In this document: piece after piece, positions 9,828-19,290 of the stretch
Numbering within the stretch: the first letter of the stretch is position 1
How the letters are laid out: each line of letters begins with the position of its first letter
From: Flavobacterium sp.
GTDB taxonomy: Bacteria > Bacteroidota > Bacteroidia > Flavobacteriales > Flavobacteriaceae
Assembly (NCBI GenBank): GCA_020403245.1
Contig: JADBYA010000002.1
Span: 248,001-312,000 of the forward strand
DNA: 64,000 nt
Reading direction: 5' to 3'
The notes under the pieces: model-generated
What the model was told of the DNA's origin: nothing
Seen by the model: the letters and a program-made list of their open reading frames with translations, nothing else
The model's database searches: none
Translations under genes and position numbers: made by a program

Positions 9828-12800
9828 TTACAAATTTACAACATTGATTGTTTCCCCAATATAAACCAATGCTTTTCTAGTTACTTTAAAACCCATTTTC
9901 TCCACGGCATTTTGGTAATTTTCTAATTGTTGTTGGTATTTTGTTTGAATTTCACCTGTTTTATAATCGAGTAAATACATTTCATTTTTATTTGCGATAA
10001 CCATTTTATCGGGTTTTACAAGACCTCCATCTTTTTGAATGATGGTTTTTTCATTGAGCACGGTGTAGTTTTCAGAGAAAAACTCCGAAAGCTCTTGATG
10101 TGTTACAATTTCACGAATTGCTTTTTCTACTTCATTTTGTTGCGTTGAAAAAATTAACCCGTTTTCGATGGCTTTTGTTAACGCCACATCAATATCGTTT
10201 TCTGTTTTGACAAATGACAAAATTTCATGAATTATATTGCCATACTCAATTGCTTTTTGCTGGTTTGTATCCCACATTAAACTCTCTCGCTGTGCAATTT
10301 TTATATTTTTTGGATTTAAAGTAGCTTCTAACTGCGTTATGCTTTTTGTTTTTTTTGAAATTATCTTGTCAATAGAAAGTTTTTCATTGGTTCCAAATTC
10401 ATAGTGTAATTTATTTTCATCAAATACGTTTTGACTCATCATGAATTTAATGAAAAGTGTGGCCATATTATTTGGATATTCTCCTGATGTTTTGCTTTTT
10501 TCTTGCATTTGTGAAATCACATATAACTGTTCTTCCGCTCTTGTCAAGGCAACATATAGAATGTTGATATTGTCTAATAAATCTTCCTGTTTTTTTTGAC
10601 TGTATGTCTCTGATGCTTCCTCGCCAAAACTTTTTATTATACTGCTTTTATCAATTAGTACTTTTGGTAATCCCATTGTTTGTAAATCGGCATTAATCCA
10701 AATTTTTTCTCTTGGTCCTTTGCTATAATTTTCATTTGCAAATGGAAAAATAACCACAGGAAATTCCAATCCTTTCGATTTGTGAATGGTCATAATTCGA
10801 ATGGCATCATTGCCTTCGGGAGACGGAATGCTTAATTTTTCTTTTTGAGTTTCCCAATACAACAAAAAATCAGAGAGGCCAGCTTGATTTTTCAAGTCAC
10901 GTTCCAAAACAATATCAAGAAAATACTGGACATAAGCATTTCTATTATCAACGGGTATTAGTTTGGAAATTAAAATTTCTACTGCTTCATAAAGCGATTT
11001 TTTACGAATAGTAGCAAAGGAAATTTCAAATTCAAAACTGGAAAGCCAGCGAACAAAATCTACTTCCTGTTTTTGCTCCATTCCTTGTGCAATAAAATCG
11101 TGAATAGGTGTTTTTTTGGTATTTGTTTGGGCCAAATAATAGAGAAAATGTGCTTTGGCTTCTATATCACTTTTGTTTTTTAGATAGTATAAAAAATGAA
11201 CAATAAACTTAACTTCCGAAGAGGATTCGAGTAATAAACTTTCGGAAGATAAAATTGGAACCCCCTTTTCGGTTAAAAAATTGGCAATGGCAGTTCCTTG
11301 TTTTTTCTTTCGAGTTAGTATTGCAATTTCTTTATTGGTAAAGCCATTTTCCTTAATCTTTTCAATAGTTTTGAGAGTTGCCTCTAGAAATAATTCACTT
11401 ATTTCCAAATTTTCTTCTTCTGTTTCTTCGGAATTGTATTCTGGTTTTTCCTCTTTTTGTAGAAATGAAATGGAGACATAACCACCTTTTTTATCATTGA
11501 ATTGTTGATGGCTATGATTGGCGTATAGATCTTTGTAACTCTCATTTTCAAATTCGTTTGATAAAAATTTAAAAAAATCATTATTGAATTCTATAACTTG
11601 CGAATAACTTCGATAATTTCTTTCTAATGAGAATAATTTTTTATCAGGATTTACAAACGGGTTTTTGTCTTTGCCCAATTCGATAAACTGTTCAGCTTTT
11701 CCGCCACGCCACCTGTAAATGGATTGTTTTGGGTCGCCAACAATCATTAACGAACCTCGTTCACCATTCAAATCTTCGCTTGAAAGGGAATTGTCTATCA
11801 GTGGAATCAAGTTTTGCCACTGCATTTCAGAGGTGTCTTGGAATTCGTCAATAAAAAAATGACGGTATTTTTCGCCTAATCTTTCGTAAATAAATAGCGC
11901 GGGTTGGTTTTGAATTTGTTCAAAAATAAGTTTGTTGAATTCTGTGATGGATAAAATTCCCTGTTCTTTTTGAATTTTATTCAATTTATTGTTTAAAGTA
12001 TTGAGTAATGAAAGAGGTGTTATGTTTTTTAGAAAAGCGTCATAAAAATTTTTCTTTTCCATTTTAGTGTAAACGGAATTCACTATATCAAGCAAATTAG
12101 GAATTATACTTTCAATGATAGCGGTATCTTTTGCAGTTTTATTGATTTTTATATCTTCAAATTCATGATAGGTTTTATTCTTTGGATTGAATTTTTTCTC
12201 TTGAATGCTAATCAAATGCTTTGGGAAAAATCCACCAGAGAACGATTTAAGATCAATTCCTTTATTTTCAATTAACGTAAGTGCTTCAATTGCTAAATTG
12301 GCACAATCTTCCTCGAGTTGTATACTAAGTTCAGTGAGTTTGTTTTTGATTTCAATAAATTCGATAATGGTTTTATTATTAAAATGAGTAATTTCTTCAC
12401 GATTATTTTCGTTAAGAATTAATTTACCGGTTTCCATAATTTCTTTTGAAATATCCCATGATTTATCATCATCGGTTTTTTCCATCGTGAAATCTACTAG
12501 TAATTTGGTTAAGGTTTCATCGTTTCCAGCTTCGGCAATGATGGCGTCAACGGCTTCGTTTAATAAATTATCAGTATCAAGTGAAACATCAAATGTTATA
12601 GGTAGATTCAAATCGTGTGCAAAAGCTCGAATTACTTTGTGTGTAAATTTATCAATAGTTGAAATGTCGAAAGAAGTGTAATTATGAATTAAATTTTTGA
12701 TAATGCTTTTTGCTTTTTCGGAAATACTATCCTTACTCAAACCAGTTTCGGCTTGAATATTTTGCATCAAAAATGCTGCTTTTTCGCTAGGTTTGTCCTT

Positions 12801-12998
12801 GGCAAATTCGGATAAACTATCTACCACACGACTTTTCATTTCGTGAACCGCTTTGTTGGTAAACGTAATGGCTAGAATATTGCGATAAGCATCTGGGTTT
12901 TTTGATAAAAGAATAATTTTTAAATATTCCTTTACCAATGTATAGGTCTTTCCAGAACCAGCCGATGCGTCGTATATTGAGAAAGCGGGTTTGATCAT
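9828..12998 (-). CDS. UvrD/REP-family helicase-nuclease, AddA/RecB-like
   Basis: DASAGSGKTYTLVKEYLKI Walker A, ITFTNKAVHEMKSRV, FIDEFQDTSEMQW, VGDPKQSIYRWRGGKAEQF, IMTIHKSKGLEFPVVI, NILYVALTRAEEQLYV, C-terminal LLDYKTGE. Confidence 0.93.
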   Translation of the reverse strand: MIKPAFSIYDASAGSGKTYTLVKEYLKIILLSKNPDAYRNILAITFTNKAVHEMKSRVVDSLSEFAKDKPSEKAAFLMQNIQAETGLSKDSISEKAKSIIKNLIHNYTSFDISTIDKFTHKVIRAFAHDLNLPITFDVSLDTDNLLNEAVDAIIAEAGNDETLTKLLVDFTMEKTDDDKSWDISKEIMETGKLILNENNREEITHFNNKTIIEFIEIKNKLTELSIQLEEDCANLAIEALTLIENKGIDLKSFSGGFFPKHLISIQEKKFNPKNKTYHEFEDIKINKTAKDTAIIESIIPNLLDIVNSVYTKMEKKNFYDAFLKNITPLSLLNTLNNKLNKIQKEQGILSITEFNKLIFEQIQNQPALFIYERLGEKYRHFFIDEFQDTSEMQWQNLIPLIDNSLSSEDLNGERGSLMIVGDPKQSIYRWRGGKAEQFIELGKDKNPFVNPDKKLFSLERNYRSYSQVIEFNNDFFKFLSNEFENESYKDLYANHSHQQFNDKKGGYVSISFLQKEEKPEYNSEETEEENLEISELFLEATLKTIEKIKENGFTNKEIAILTRKKKQGTAIANFLTEKGVPILSSESLLLESSSEVKFIVHFLYYLKNKSDIEAKAHFLYYLAQTNTKKTPIHDFIAQGMEQKQEVDFVRWLSSFEFEISFATIRKKSLYEAVEILISKLIPVDNRNAYVQYFLDIVLERDLKNQAGLSDFLLYWETQKEKLSIPSPEGNDAIRIMTIHKSKGLEFPVVIFPFANENYSKGPREKIWINADLQTMGLPKVLIDKSSIIKSFGEEASETYSQKKQEDLLDNINILYVALTRAEEQLYVISQMQEKSKTSGEYPNNMATLFIKFMMSQNVFDENKLHYEFGTNEKLSIDKIISKKTKSITQLEATLNPKNIKIAQRESLMWDTNQQKAIEYGNIIHEILSFVKTENDIDVALTKAIENGLIFSTQQNEVEKAIREIVTHQELSEFFSENYTVLNEKTIIQKDGGLVKPDKMVIANKNEMYLLDYKTGEIQTKYQQQLENYQNAVEKMGFKVTRKALVYIGETINVVNL

Positions 12999-13573
12999 TT
13001 GATTTTAGATTGTTGATTAACGATTTTTGCAAACATAGGATGACAATTATTGTTGGTTTTTGATATCAAATAAACAAAATTCAATTTACTCTCTTCGCCA
13101 TAATATTCAACCTCAAATTCATCGACTTTCTGTGCACCAATTTTTTCTATGGCTTTTTGCGAACGAATATTGAATGCTCCAATGTGAAAATAGACTTTAT
13201 CTACAAATTGAAAAGCATAATCCAACATTAGTTTTTTCAACGCTTTGTTATACCCTTTGCCCCAAAATTTTCGTCCGATAAAAGTGTAGCCAATTAAAAT
13301 GGCGTTTTCATTTTCATTAAAATCATAATAACGACTACAGCCAATAACTTCATTGGTTTTGGTGTCGCGAACTAAAAACGCCCCTTTAGATAGCAACGCG
13401 CCTTCAAAATAATTTTGAAAAATAGCGCTCTGATAACGTAATTTATTTGGATGTTGTTCCCAAACCAATGGGTCAGAAGCAACTTTATATAATGCTGAAA
13501 AATCAGTTTCTTGGAGTGGTAGCAGATGGATTAAATCGTTTTTTAAAAATGACGGCTGAAGATTAAAGCTCAT
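12995..13573 (-). CDS. GNAT family N-acetyltransferase
   Basis: FLVRDTKTNEVIGCSRYYDF...GYTFIGRKFWGKGYNKALKKLMLDYAF. Confidence 0.85.
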   Translation of the reverse strand: MSFNLQPSFLKNDLIHLLPLQETDFSALYKVASDPLVWEQHPNKLRYQSAIFQNYFEGALLSKGAFLVRDTKTNEVIGCSRYYDFNENENAILIGYTFIGRKFWGKGYNKALKKLMLDYAFQFVDKVYFHIGAFNIRSQKAIEKIGAQKVDEFEVEYYGEESKLNFVYLISKTNNNCHPMFAKIVNQQSKIK

Positions 13574-13642
13574 TGATTTTACTATTTATTTTTTTAACTG
13601 AATTTTATAAAAATAGTATTTCTTTTTACAAAGTTAAATGTA

Positions 13643-13650
13643 TAAATTTG
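13643..13650 (+). promoter_or_regulatory. Candidate -7 element (TAAATTTG) of sod
   Basis: Matches the Bacteroidota TAnnTTTG consensus 35 bp upstream of the sod ATG; -33 box not clear. Confidence 0.4.
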
Positions 13651-13684
13651 AATTTAATTTAATAGTAACTAAAATAATAATAAT

Positions 13685-14293
13685 ATGGCCTTTGAATTAC
13701 CAAAATTACCTTATGCATATGATGCATTAGAACCACATATTGATGCCAGAACGATGGAAATTCATCATTCAAAACATCATAATGCATACACCACCAATCT
13801 AAATGCTGCCATTGCAGGAACAGATATGGAAGGGAAAACAATAGAAAATATTCTAATTAATTTAGATATGAAAAACATGGCCGTTAGAAATAATGGTGGT
13901 GGATTTTATAATCACAATTTATTTTGGAGAGTAATGGCTCCTAATGGTGGCGGAAAACCAACGGGAGAATTAGCAGAAGCTATCGATGCTGCTTTTGGTT
14001 CGTTTGAAGAGTTCAAAGTTCATTTTGCAAAAGCAGGTGCTACTCGTTTTGGTTCAGGTTGGGCTTGGTTATGTGTTCATAAAGGTGGAAAATTAGAAGT
14101 TTGTTCAACTCCTAACCAAGATAATCCATTAATGCCTGAAACAGCTTGTGGAGGTTTTCCGATTTTAGGAATGGATGTTTGGGAACATGCCTATTATTTA
14201 CATTATCAAAATCGTCGTCCCGATTATATTGAAGCATTCTTTAATGTTATCAATTGGACTGAAGTCGCTCGATTGTTTGCAATTGAAAAATAA
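13685..14293 (+). CDS. Superoxide dismutase (Fe/Mn family)
   Basis: [66 protein letters not shown]. Confidence 0.96.
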   Translation: MAFELPKLPYAYDALEPHIDARTMEIHHSKHHNAYTTNLNAAIAGTDMEGKTIENILINLDMKNMAVRNNGGGFYNHNLFWRVMAPNGGGKPTGELAEAIDAAFGSFEEFKVHFAKAGATRFGSGWAWLCVHKGGKLEVCSTPNQDNPLMPETACGGFPILGMDVWEHAYYLHYQNRRPDYIEAFFNVINWTEVARLFAIEK

Positions 14294-14317
14294 ATTTTAT
14301 TTTAAAAGTTTAGAATA

Positions 14318-14346
14318 CCGGTTGTGAGAGCAATCGGTTTTTTTAT
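14318..14346 (+). terminator. Rho-independent terminator of sod
   Basis: ACCGGTTG-tgagag-CAATCGGT followed by a T-run. Confidence 0.75.
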
Positions 14347-14356
14347 TTAGGGAGGT

Positions 14357-14436
14357 AGAAAAAAATAAACAGGTGGAATTGCTTCCACCTGTTTGCCCCA
14401 AATCTACCATAAACTTAACCTACATTAAATATAATG
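14357..14436 (-). ncRNA. Candidate small RNA, copy 1 of a tandem pair
   Basis: Minus strand: TAGATTTG at 14443-14450, TACCAT...ATGGTA stem, 32-nt block GTAGGTTAAGTTTATGGTAGATTTGGGGCAAA, then terminator AACAGGTGGAAgcaaTTCCACCTGTT + T-rich tail. Confidence 0.6.
14392..14423. repeat. 32-bp direct repeat copy 1 (TTTGCCCCAAATCTACCATAAACTTAACCTAC)
   Basis: Identical over 32 bp to 14586-14617. Confidence 0.9.
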
Positions 14437-14549
14437 GTACAGCAAATCTACTCATAACATTTTAAAAAATGTTAAATTTTAACAAAAATATATTGGAATG
14501 GGGGTCAAATGATGGTGAAACTAACTTTTTTATTGATTTTTAAGTCAAC

Positions 14550-14628
14550 ATAAAATAAAAAAGGCGAAAATTTCTTTTCACCTTTTTTGCCCCAAATCTA
14601 CCATAAACTTAACCTACTAATGCTATGG
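14550..14628 (-). ncRNA. Candidate small RNA, copy 2 of a tandem pair
   Basis: Minus strand: TTTG-N17-TACATTTG promoter (14635-14642 -7 box), TACCATA...TATGGTA stem, same 32-nt block, terminator GGTGAAAAgaaaTTTTCGCCTTTTTT. Confidence 0.65.
14586..14617. repeat. 32-bp direct repeat copy 2
   Basis: Identical over 32 bp to 14392-14423. Confidence 0.9.
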
Positions 14629-14719
14629 TAAGGTCAAATGTAACTGTATTGACTTTTTACAAACAAATATTTTAGATGAACTGCATCAATAATCGTTAAA
14701 AGACAGAAAATTTTAATAT

Positions 14720-16618
14720 TTAGTATGCTCGAGTATCTTTCCCTTCGTAAAAATTCATAAATGCCTTATTTACAACTCTATTTCCTCCGGGAGTTGGATA
14801 TTCGCCCGTAAAGTACCAATCGCCTAAATTTTTTGGACAAGCGGTATGTAAATTTTCTACGGTTTGGAATATAATTTTTACTTCAGCATTAATATCTTCT
14901 GGGTGCAATAATTCAGCAATTTTATTAGATATTTCGAAATCAGAAAAAGGCGCGTAAATTTTGGTAACATAGTTCACAACGTCTGCATCCTTAATATTTT
15001 CTTGAGATTTACATTTCTTATAAACATCATTAACAATGTGATAAAGGTTTCTTTCTTTTAACAATTCAACTGCGGCTTGAAAAGCTATTAATCCCTCCAA
15101 TTTTGCCATGTCAATACCATAACAATCGGGGTAACGAATTTGTGGTGCAGAAGAAACAACAACAATGCGTTTAGGGTTTAGTCTCCCCATCATTTTAAGT
15201 ATACTTTTTTTCAAAGTAGTTCCCCGTACAATACTATCGTCAATGATGACTAAATTATCGGTTGGTTTAATTACACCATAGGTCACATCATAAACATGTG
15301 CCACCAAATCATCACGACTACTGTCTTCGGTTATGAACGTTCTGAGTTTGGCATCTTTAATGGCTATTTTCTCCGTCCTAATTTTTACGGATAAGATTTC
15401 TTCTAGTTTTTCTTTTGTTAATGTTTTTCTATTGTTTAGAATAAATTGATTTTTTCTTTGGTTCAAAAAATCATTTGCCGCTTCAACCATTCCGTAGAAA
15501 GAAGTTTCAGCTGTATTTGGAATATAAGAGAAAACGGTATTGTCCGTGTCATTGTCTATTGCCTTTAGAACTGCAGGAAGAATTAATCTTCCCAATTCTT
15601 TTCGTTCCTGATAAATTTCGGCATCACTTCCTCTAGAAAAATAAATGCGTTCAAAAGAACATGCTTTTTTTATTGTTGGTGTAATTATTTCTTCTTCTGT
15701 AATCGTTCCATTTTTCTTGATGATTAGTGCATGTCCAGGTTGGAGTTCTTGAACTTTTTCAAAAGGAACATTAAAAGAGGTTTGAATCACAGGTCTTTCT
15801 GAAGCTACAACTACAATTTCATCATCTTCATAAAAATAGGCAGGTCTAATTCCGGCAGGATCACGAAATACAAAAGCATCACCATGACCTAAAAGTCCAG
15901 CCATGGCATAGCCCCCATCCCAACCTTTGGAAGCGCGCATTAATATTTTTGCAATATCAAGTTTCTCAGCAATTACTGGAGACGCTTCCCTTTTTGACAA
16001 CCCATTATTTTTACATTCTTGGTACAAATCAGTAACTTCATCATCAAGAAAATGTCCAATTTTTTCCATTACAGTTACGGTATCCGCCATTTCTTTTGGA
16101 TGCTGACCCAATTCCACTAAACTATTGAAAAGTTCTTTTACATTAGTCATGTTGAAATTGCCTGCCAAAATCAGATTTCGATGCATCCAATTGTTTTGAC
16201 GCAAAAATGGATGAACGCTTTCGATACTGTTTTTCCCAAAAGTTCCATAGCGAACATGGCCTAAAAACAATTCTCCTATGTAGGGGATATTGGCTTTTTG
16301 TAATGCAATATTGTCATGATACTCAGGATGAATTACTAACTCGTCATTGATTCGCTCATTAATTTGTGCAAAAACATCCTGAATGGCCTGTGGTTTATTG
16401 GAGCGAACTCTGCTGATGTATCTTTCACCGGGTTCAACATCCAATTTTATAGAGGCAAATCCGGCTCCATCTTGACCGCGATTGTGTTGCTTTTCCATCA
16501 AGAGATACATTTTTTGTATCCCATAAAAAGCAGTACCGTATTTTTCTTTGTAGAATTCTAACGGTTTTTTTAATCGTAAAAGGGCTATCCCACATTCGTG
16601 TTTTATGGCGTCGCTCAT
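14720..16618 (-). CDS. Amidophosphoribosyltransferase / class II glutamine amidotransferase (PurF-like)
   Basis: N-terminal HECGIALLRL with Cys, LGHVRYGT, phosphoribosyl motif NLVIIDDSIVRGTTLKKSI. Confidence 0.88.
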   Translation of the reverse strand: MSDAIKHECGIALLRLKKPLEFYKEKYGTAFYGIQKMYLLMEKQHNRGQDGAGFASIKLDVEPGERYISRVRSNKPQAIQDVFAQINERINDELVIHPEYHDNIALQKANIPYIGELFLGHVRYGTFGKNSIESVHPFLRQNNWMHRNLILAGNFNMTNVKELFNSLVELGQHPKEMADTVTVMEKIGHFLDDEVTDLYQECKNNGLSKREASPVIAEKLDIAKILMRASKGWDGGYAMAGLLGHGDAFVFRDPAGIRPAYFYEDDEIVVVASERPVIQTSFNVPFEKVQELQPGHALIIKKNGTITEEEIITPTIKKACSFERIYFSRGSDAEIYQERKELGRLILPAVLKAIDNDTDNTVFSYIPNTAETSFYGMVEAANDFLNQRKNQFILNNRKTLTKEKLEEILSVKIRTEKIAIKDAKLRTFITEDSSRDDLVAHVYDVTYGVIKPTDNLVIIDDSIVRGTTLKKSILKMMGRLNPKRIVVVSSAPQIRYPDCYGIDMAKLEGLIAFQAAVELLKERNLYHIVNDVYKKCKSQENIKDADVVNYVTKIYAPFSDFEISNKIAELLHPEDINAEVKIIFQTVENLHTACPKNLGDWYFTGEYPTPGGNRVVNKAFMNFYEGKDTRAY

Positions 16619-16653
16619 TGTATTGTAGTTGTTTAGTTGTGTTGCTTTTTATT

Positions 16654-16763
16654 GCCACTGATTCGCAGATTTTTATTTTTATGAAAATTTTAAAATATCA
16701 TCAATCCTGTTTGTAATTGATATGACTTATTATTTTTTAAATTATAATCTGTGAATCAGTGGC
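16654..16763. repeat. Intergenic inverted repeat with long loop
   Basis: Arms GCCACTGATTCGCAGATT (16654-16671) and AATCTGTGAATCAGTGGC (16746-16763), one mismatch in 18. Confidence 0.65.
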
Positions 16764-16782
16764 TATCATAATTTTTAAAATA

Positions 16783-16807
16783 ATAATGCCTCGAATTTTC
16801 GAGGCAT
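16783..16807 (-). terminator. Rho-independent terminator downstream of sugar kinase
   Basis: TGCCTCGAA..TTCGAGGCA hairpin with T-rich tail on the minus strand. Confidence 0.7.
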
Positions 16808-16811
16808 AAAT

Positions 16812-17738
16812 TTATGATAATTCTATTTCAAATTGTGTTAACGCTTTGAATTGTTTTAGGCGTTTGTTCACTTCTTCTTTTTTCAAGGATAACATTCTCT
16901 CTGTTCCAAATTTCTCCACGCAGAACGAAGCTAAGTTTGAACCCTGAATAATTGCAGTTTTCATAGCTTCAAAAGAAATATCACCTTGTTGTGTAATGAA
17001 TCCTGCAAATCCTCCTGCAAAAGTATCTCCGGCTCCTGTTGGATCAAACACATCGGCTAAAGGCAATGCGGGGGCAAAGAAAATTTCATGGTCATGGAAA
17101 ATTAACGCACCGTGTTCTCCTTTTTTAATCACTACATATTTTGGGCCCATCGAGTGGATTTTTTTGGCGGCTTTCACCAATGAATATTCTCCTGACAATT
17201 GACGGGCTTCTTCATCGTTAATTGTTATAACATCAACACGTTTGATAACTTCTAATAATTCAGGCAAAGCACAATCCATCCAAAAATTCATTGTATCCAA
17301 TACAACTAGTTTTGGTTTTTTAGTCATTTGATTCAAAACACCGGTCTGCACAATTGGATGCAGGTTTCCTAACATGACCACATCAGCATCTTTAAAATTT
17401 TCAGGAACAATCGGATTGAAATCAGCCAACACATTTAATTCGGTTGCTAGCGTATCTCTTGAATTCATATCGTTATGGTAACGACCGCTCCAAAAGAAAG
17501 TTTTTCCACCTTTAACAACTTCTAATCCTGAAATATCGATGTTTCTTGAGGTCAATAAATCTAAATATTCCTGTGGGAAATCATCCCCAACAACCGAAAC
17601 GATTCCTGATTTTACATTAAAATGGGAAGCCGAAAGTCCTATAAAAGTAGCAGCACCTCCTAAAATTTTGTCTGTTTTACCAAAAGGCGTTTCGATAGCG
17701 TCAAAAGCAACTGTTCCTACTATAAGAAGTTTGTTCAT
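16812..17738 (-). CDS. PfkB family carbohydrate kinase
   Basis: ILGGAATFIGLSASHFNV, ALPLADVFDPTGAGDTFAGGFAGF. Confidence 0.92.
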   Translation of the reverse strand: MNKLLIVGTVAFDAIETPFGKTDKILGGAATFIGLSASHFNVKSGIVSVVGDDFPQEYLDLLTSRNIDISGLEVVKGGKTFFWSGRYHNDMNSRDTLATELNVLADFNPIVPENFKDADVVMLGNLHPIVQTGVLNQMTKKPKLVVLDTMNFWMDCALPELLEVIKRVDVITINDEEARQLSGEYSLVKAAKKIHSMGPKYVVIKKGEHGALIFHDHEIFFAPALPLADVFDPTGAGDTFAGGFAGFITQQGDISFEAMKTAIIQGSNLASFCVEKFGTERMLSLKKEEVNKRLKQFKALTQFEIELS

Positions 17739-17864
17739 TATGAGTGTTTAAAATTAGAAAGTGCAAAGATAAACTTTAGTTTAGAAGTAAAAAAGGTTAA
17801 AAGTTTAAAATGCATCAGGCCTTAAAATATTATTCTAATTACCATCTAAAAAACAGCAAAAAAT

Positions 17865-19028
17865 TTATAAAACAATTTCCTTCCAACTCATTACTTTACC
17901 CAAAGTTCGTTGTTGGTTAAACAATCCTGTGTGAACTATTGCCTTACTTTGAATTAAATCGGGTTTTAATTTTTCAAAATAAGTTAATCCTTTAAACATA
18001 TCGGTCATAATAGTTTCTGATGCTTTGATTTCGACTAGATTGATTACTTCTGAATTTTGCCAAATTAAATCTACTTCATGTCCTACGGCATCGCGCCAAA
18101 ACCATACATCTAAAAGTAAATTATTGTGATAATTTTTTTTGATATATTCATTGATTACAAAATTTTCAAACAAACTTCCTTTTAACGCGCTTAATTTTAC
18201 GCTTTCGGCATCGTTTAATTTTAGCAAAAAGCAAAGAAGACCTGTATCGTAAAAATACAACTTTGAACTTTTAGTAACACGCTTGTTAAAATTTGAAAAA
18301 TAAGGTTGCAATTGGTACACAATATAACTGCTTTCTAAAACAGAAATCCATGATTTTGCGGTAGGTTGTGAAATGCCACATTCATTGGCTAAGGAATTCA
18401 GATTTAACAATTGTCCGGTTCTTGCGGCACATAATGAAATGAAATTTCGAAATTGTTTTAAGTTTTTTACATGAATTAATTCCGACAAATCTCGTTCGAC
18501 ATAAGTCTGAATATAATTGGAATAAAAAGCTTTTGATGGGATGTTTCTGTCGTAAATTGCAGGATAAAATCCTTTTTGAAGATTTATTGCGTAATCATCA
18601 TTTAACCAATTTGCCTCTTGCATTTCTGAAATATCAAATGGCAACAATTTAAACAAAGCTACTCTTCCGGCTAAACTTTGTGTAATATTTTGCATCAAAT
18701 GAAAATTCTGTGAACCAGACAAAATATATTGTCCCATTATTTTATCTTCATCTACTTTAGTTTGCAAATAGGAAAACAAATGAGGAACGCGTTGTGCTTC
18801 ATCAAAAATCACATATTTATCATATTGAGCCAAAAAACCATTGGGATCATCTGTAGCAAATTTTCTTAAATCCAAATTTTCTAAATTCACATATTCATAT
18901 TCAGTAAATTGTGTTTTTAAAAAAGTAGTTTTACCTGATTGTCTTGGTCCAGTTAAAGCCAAAATTGGATATTTATTTTTAAAAATATCCATTTCCATTT
19001 TAATTCTTCTATTTGCACTCATATTCAA
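17865..19028 (-). CDS. AAA+ ATP-binding protein with DUF4143-type C-terminus
   Basis: LTGPRQSGKTTFLKTQF Walker A, YVIFDEAQRVPHLFSYLQ, QYILSGSQNFHLMQNITQSLAGRVALFKLLPF, YFYDTGLLCFLL, FENFVINEYIKK. Confidence 0.9.
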   Translation of the reverse strand: MNMSANRRIKMEMDIFKNKYPILALTGPRQSGKTTFLKTQFTEYEYVNLENLDLRKFATDDPNGFLAQYDKYVIFDEAQRVPHLFSYLQTKVDEDKIMGQYILSGSQNFHLMQNITQSLAGRVALFKLLPFDISEMQEANWLNDDYAINLQKGFYPAIYDRNIPSKAFYSNYIQTYVERDLSELIHVKNLKQFRNFISLCAARTGQLLNLNSLANECGISQPTAKSWISVLESSYIVYQLQPYFSNFNKRVTKSSKLYFYDTGLLCFLLKLNDAESVKLSALKGSLFENFVINEYIKKNYHNNLLLDVWFWRDAVGHEVDLIWQNSEVINLVEIKASETIMTDMFKGLTYFEKLKPDLIQSKAIVHTGLFNQQRTLGKVMSWKEIVL

Positions 19029-19056
19029 GGTTTTAGAATTGCAAATATATAAACAA

Positions 19057-19148
19057 TTTTGAAATTATACTACATAACACTTTGAAATTACACTATAGTT
19101 AACTTTAAAAATGCACTATTATTTATTTTGAAATTACACGGTTAATTT
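19057..19148. repeat. Four tandem 23-bp repeats upstream of the ATPase gene
   Basis: TTTTGAAATTATACTACATAACA / CTTTGAAATTACACTATAGTTAA / CTTTAAAAATGCACTATTATTTA / TTTTGAAATTACACGGTTAATTT, exact 23-bp period. Confidence 0.8.
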
Positions 19149-19250
19149 AAAACAATTTCCCTTCTTCCTTTTCATAATAAGAATCAACAGATAAATTAGG
19201 CAAACCCGATGCATAAACCGCCAATTCATCACAACGTTCGTTTTGAGGGT
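19142..19250 (-). pseudogene. Truncated duplicate of the rnhA 3' end
   Basis: About 92% identical without gaps to 20692-20796 (offset 1550 bp); would encode HPQNERCDELAVYASGLPNLSVDSYYEKEEGKLF*. Confidence 0.85.
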
Positions 19251-19290
19251 GGTAGGTATAAATGGTATTGACCTGCTTGATATCAATTTT

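Noticed and set aside
4212-12998. AddAB-like genes as a novel defence system
   Set aside because: Helicase/nuclease motifs match ordinary AddAB/RecB-type double-strand break repair; genes interrupted only by ompA-like and kbl
19057-19148. Possible CRISPR-like array
   Set aside because: Units are directly adjacent 23-mers without spacers and no cas genes are nearby; better explained as operator-type tandem repeats
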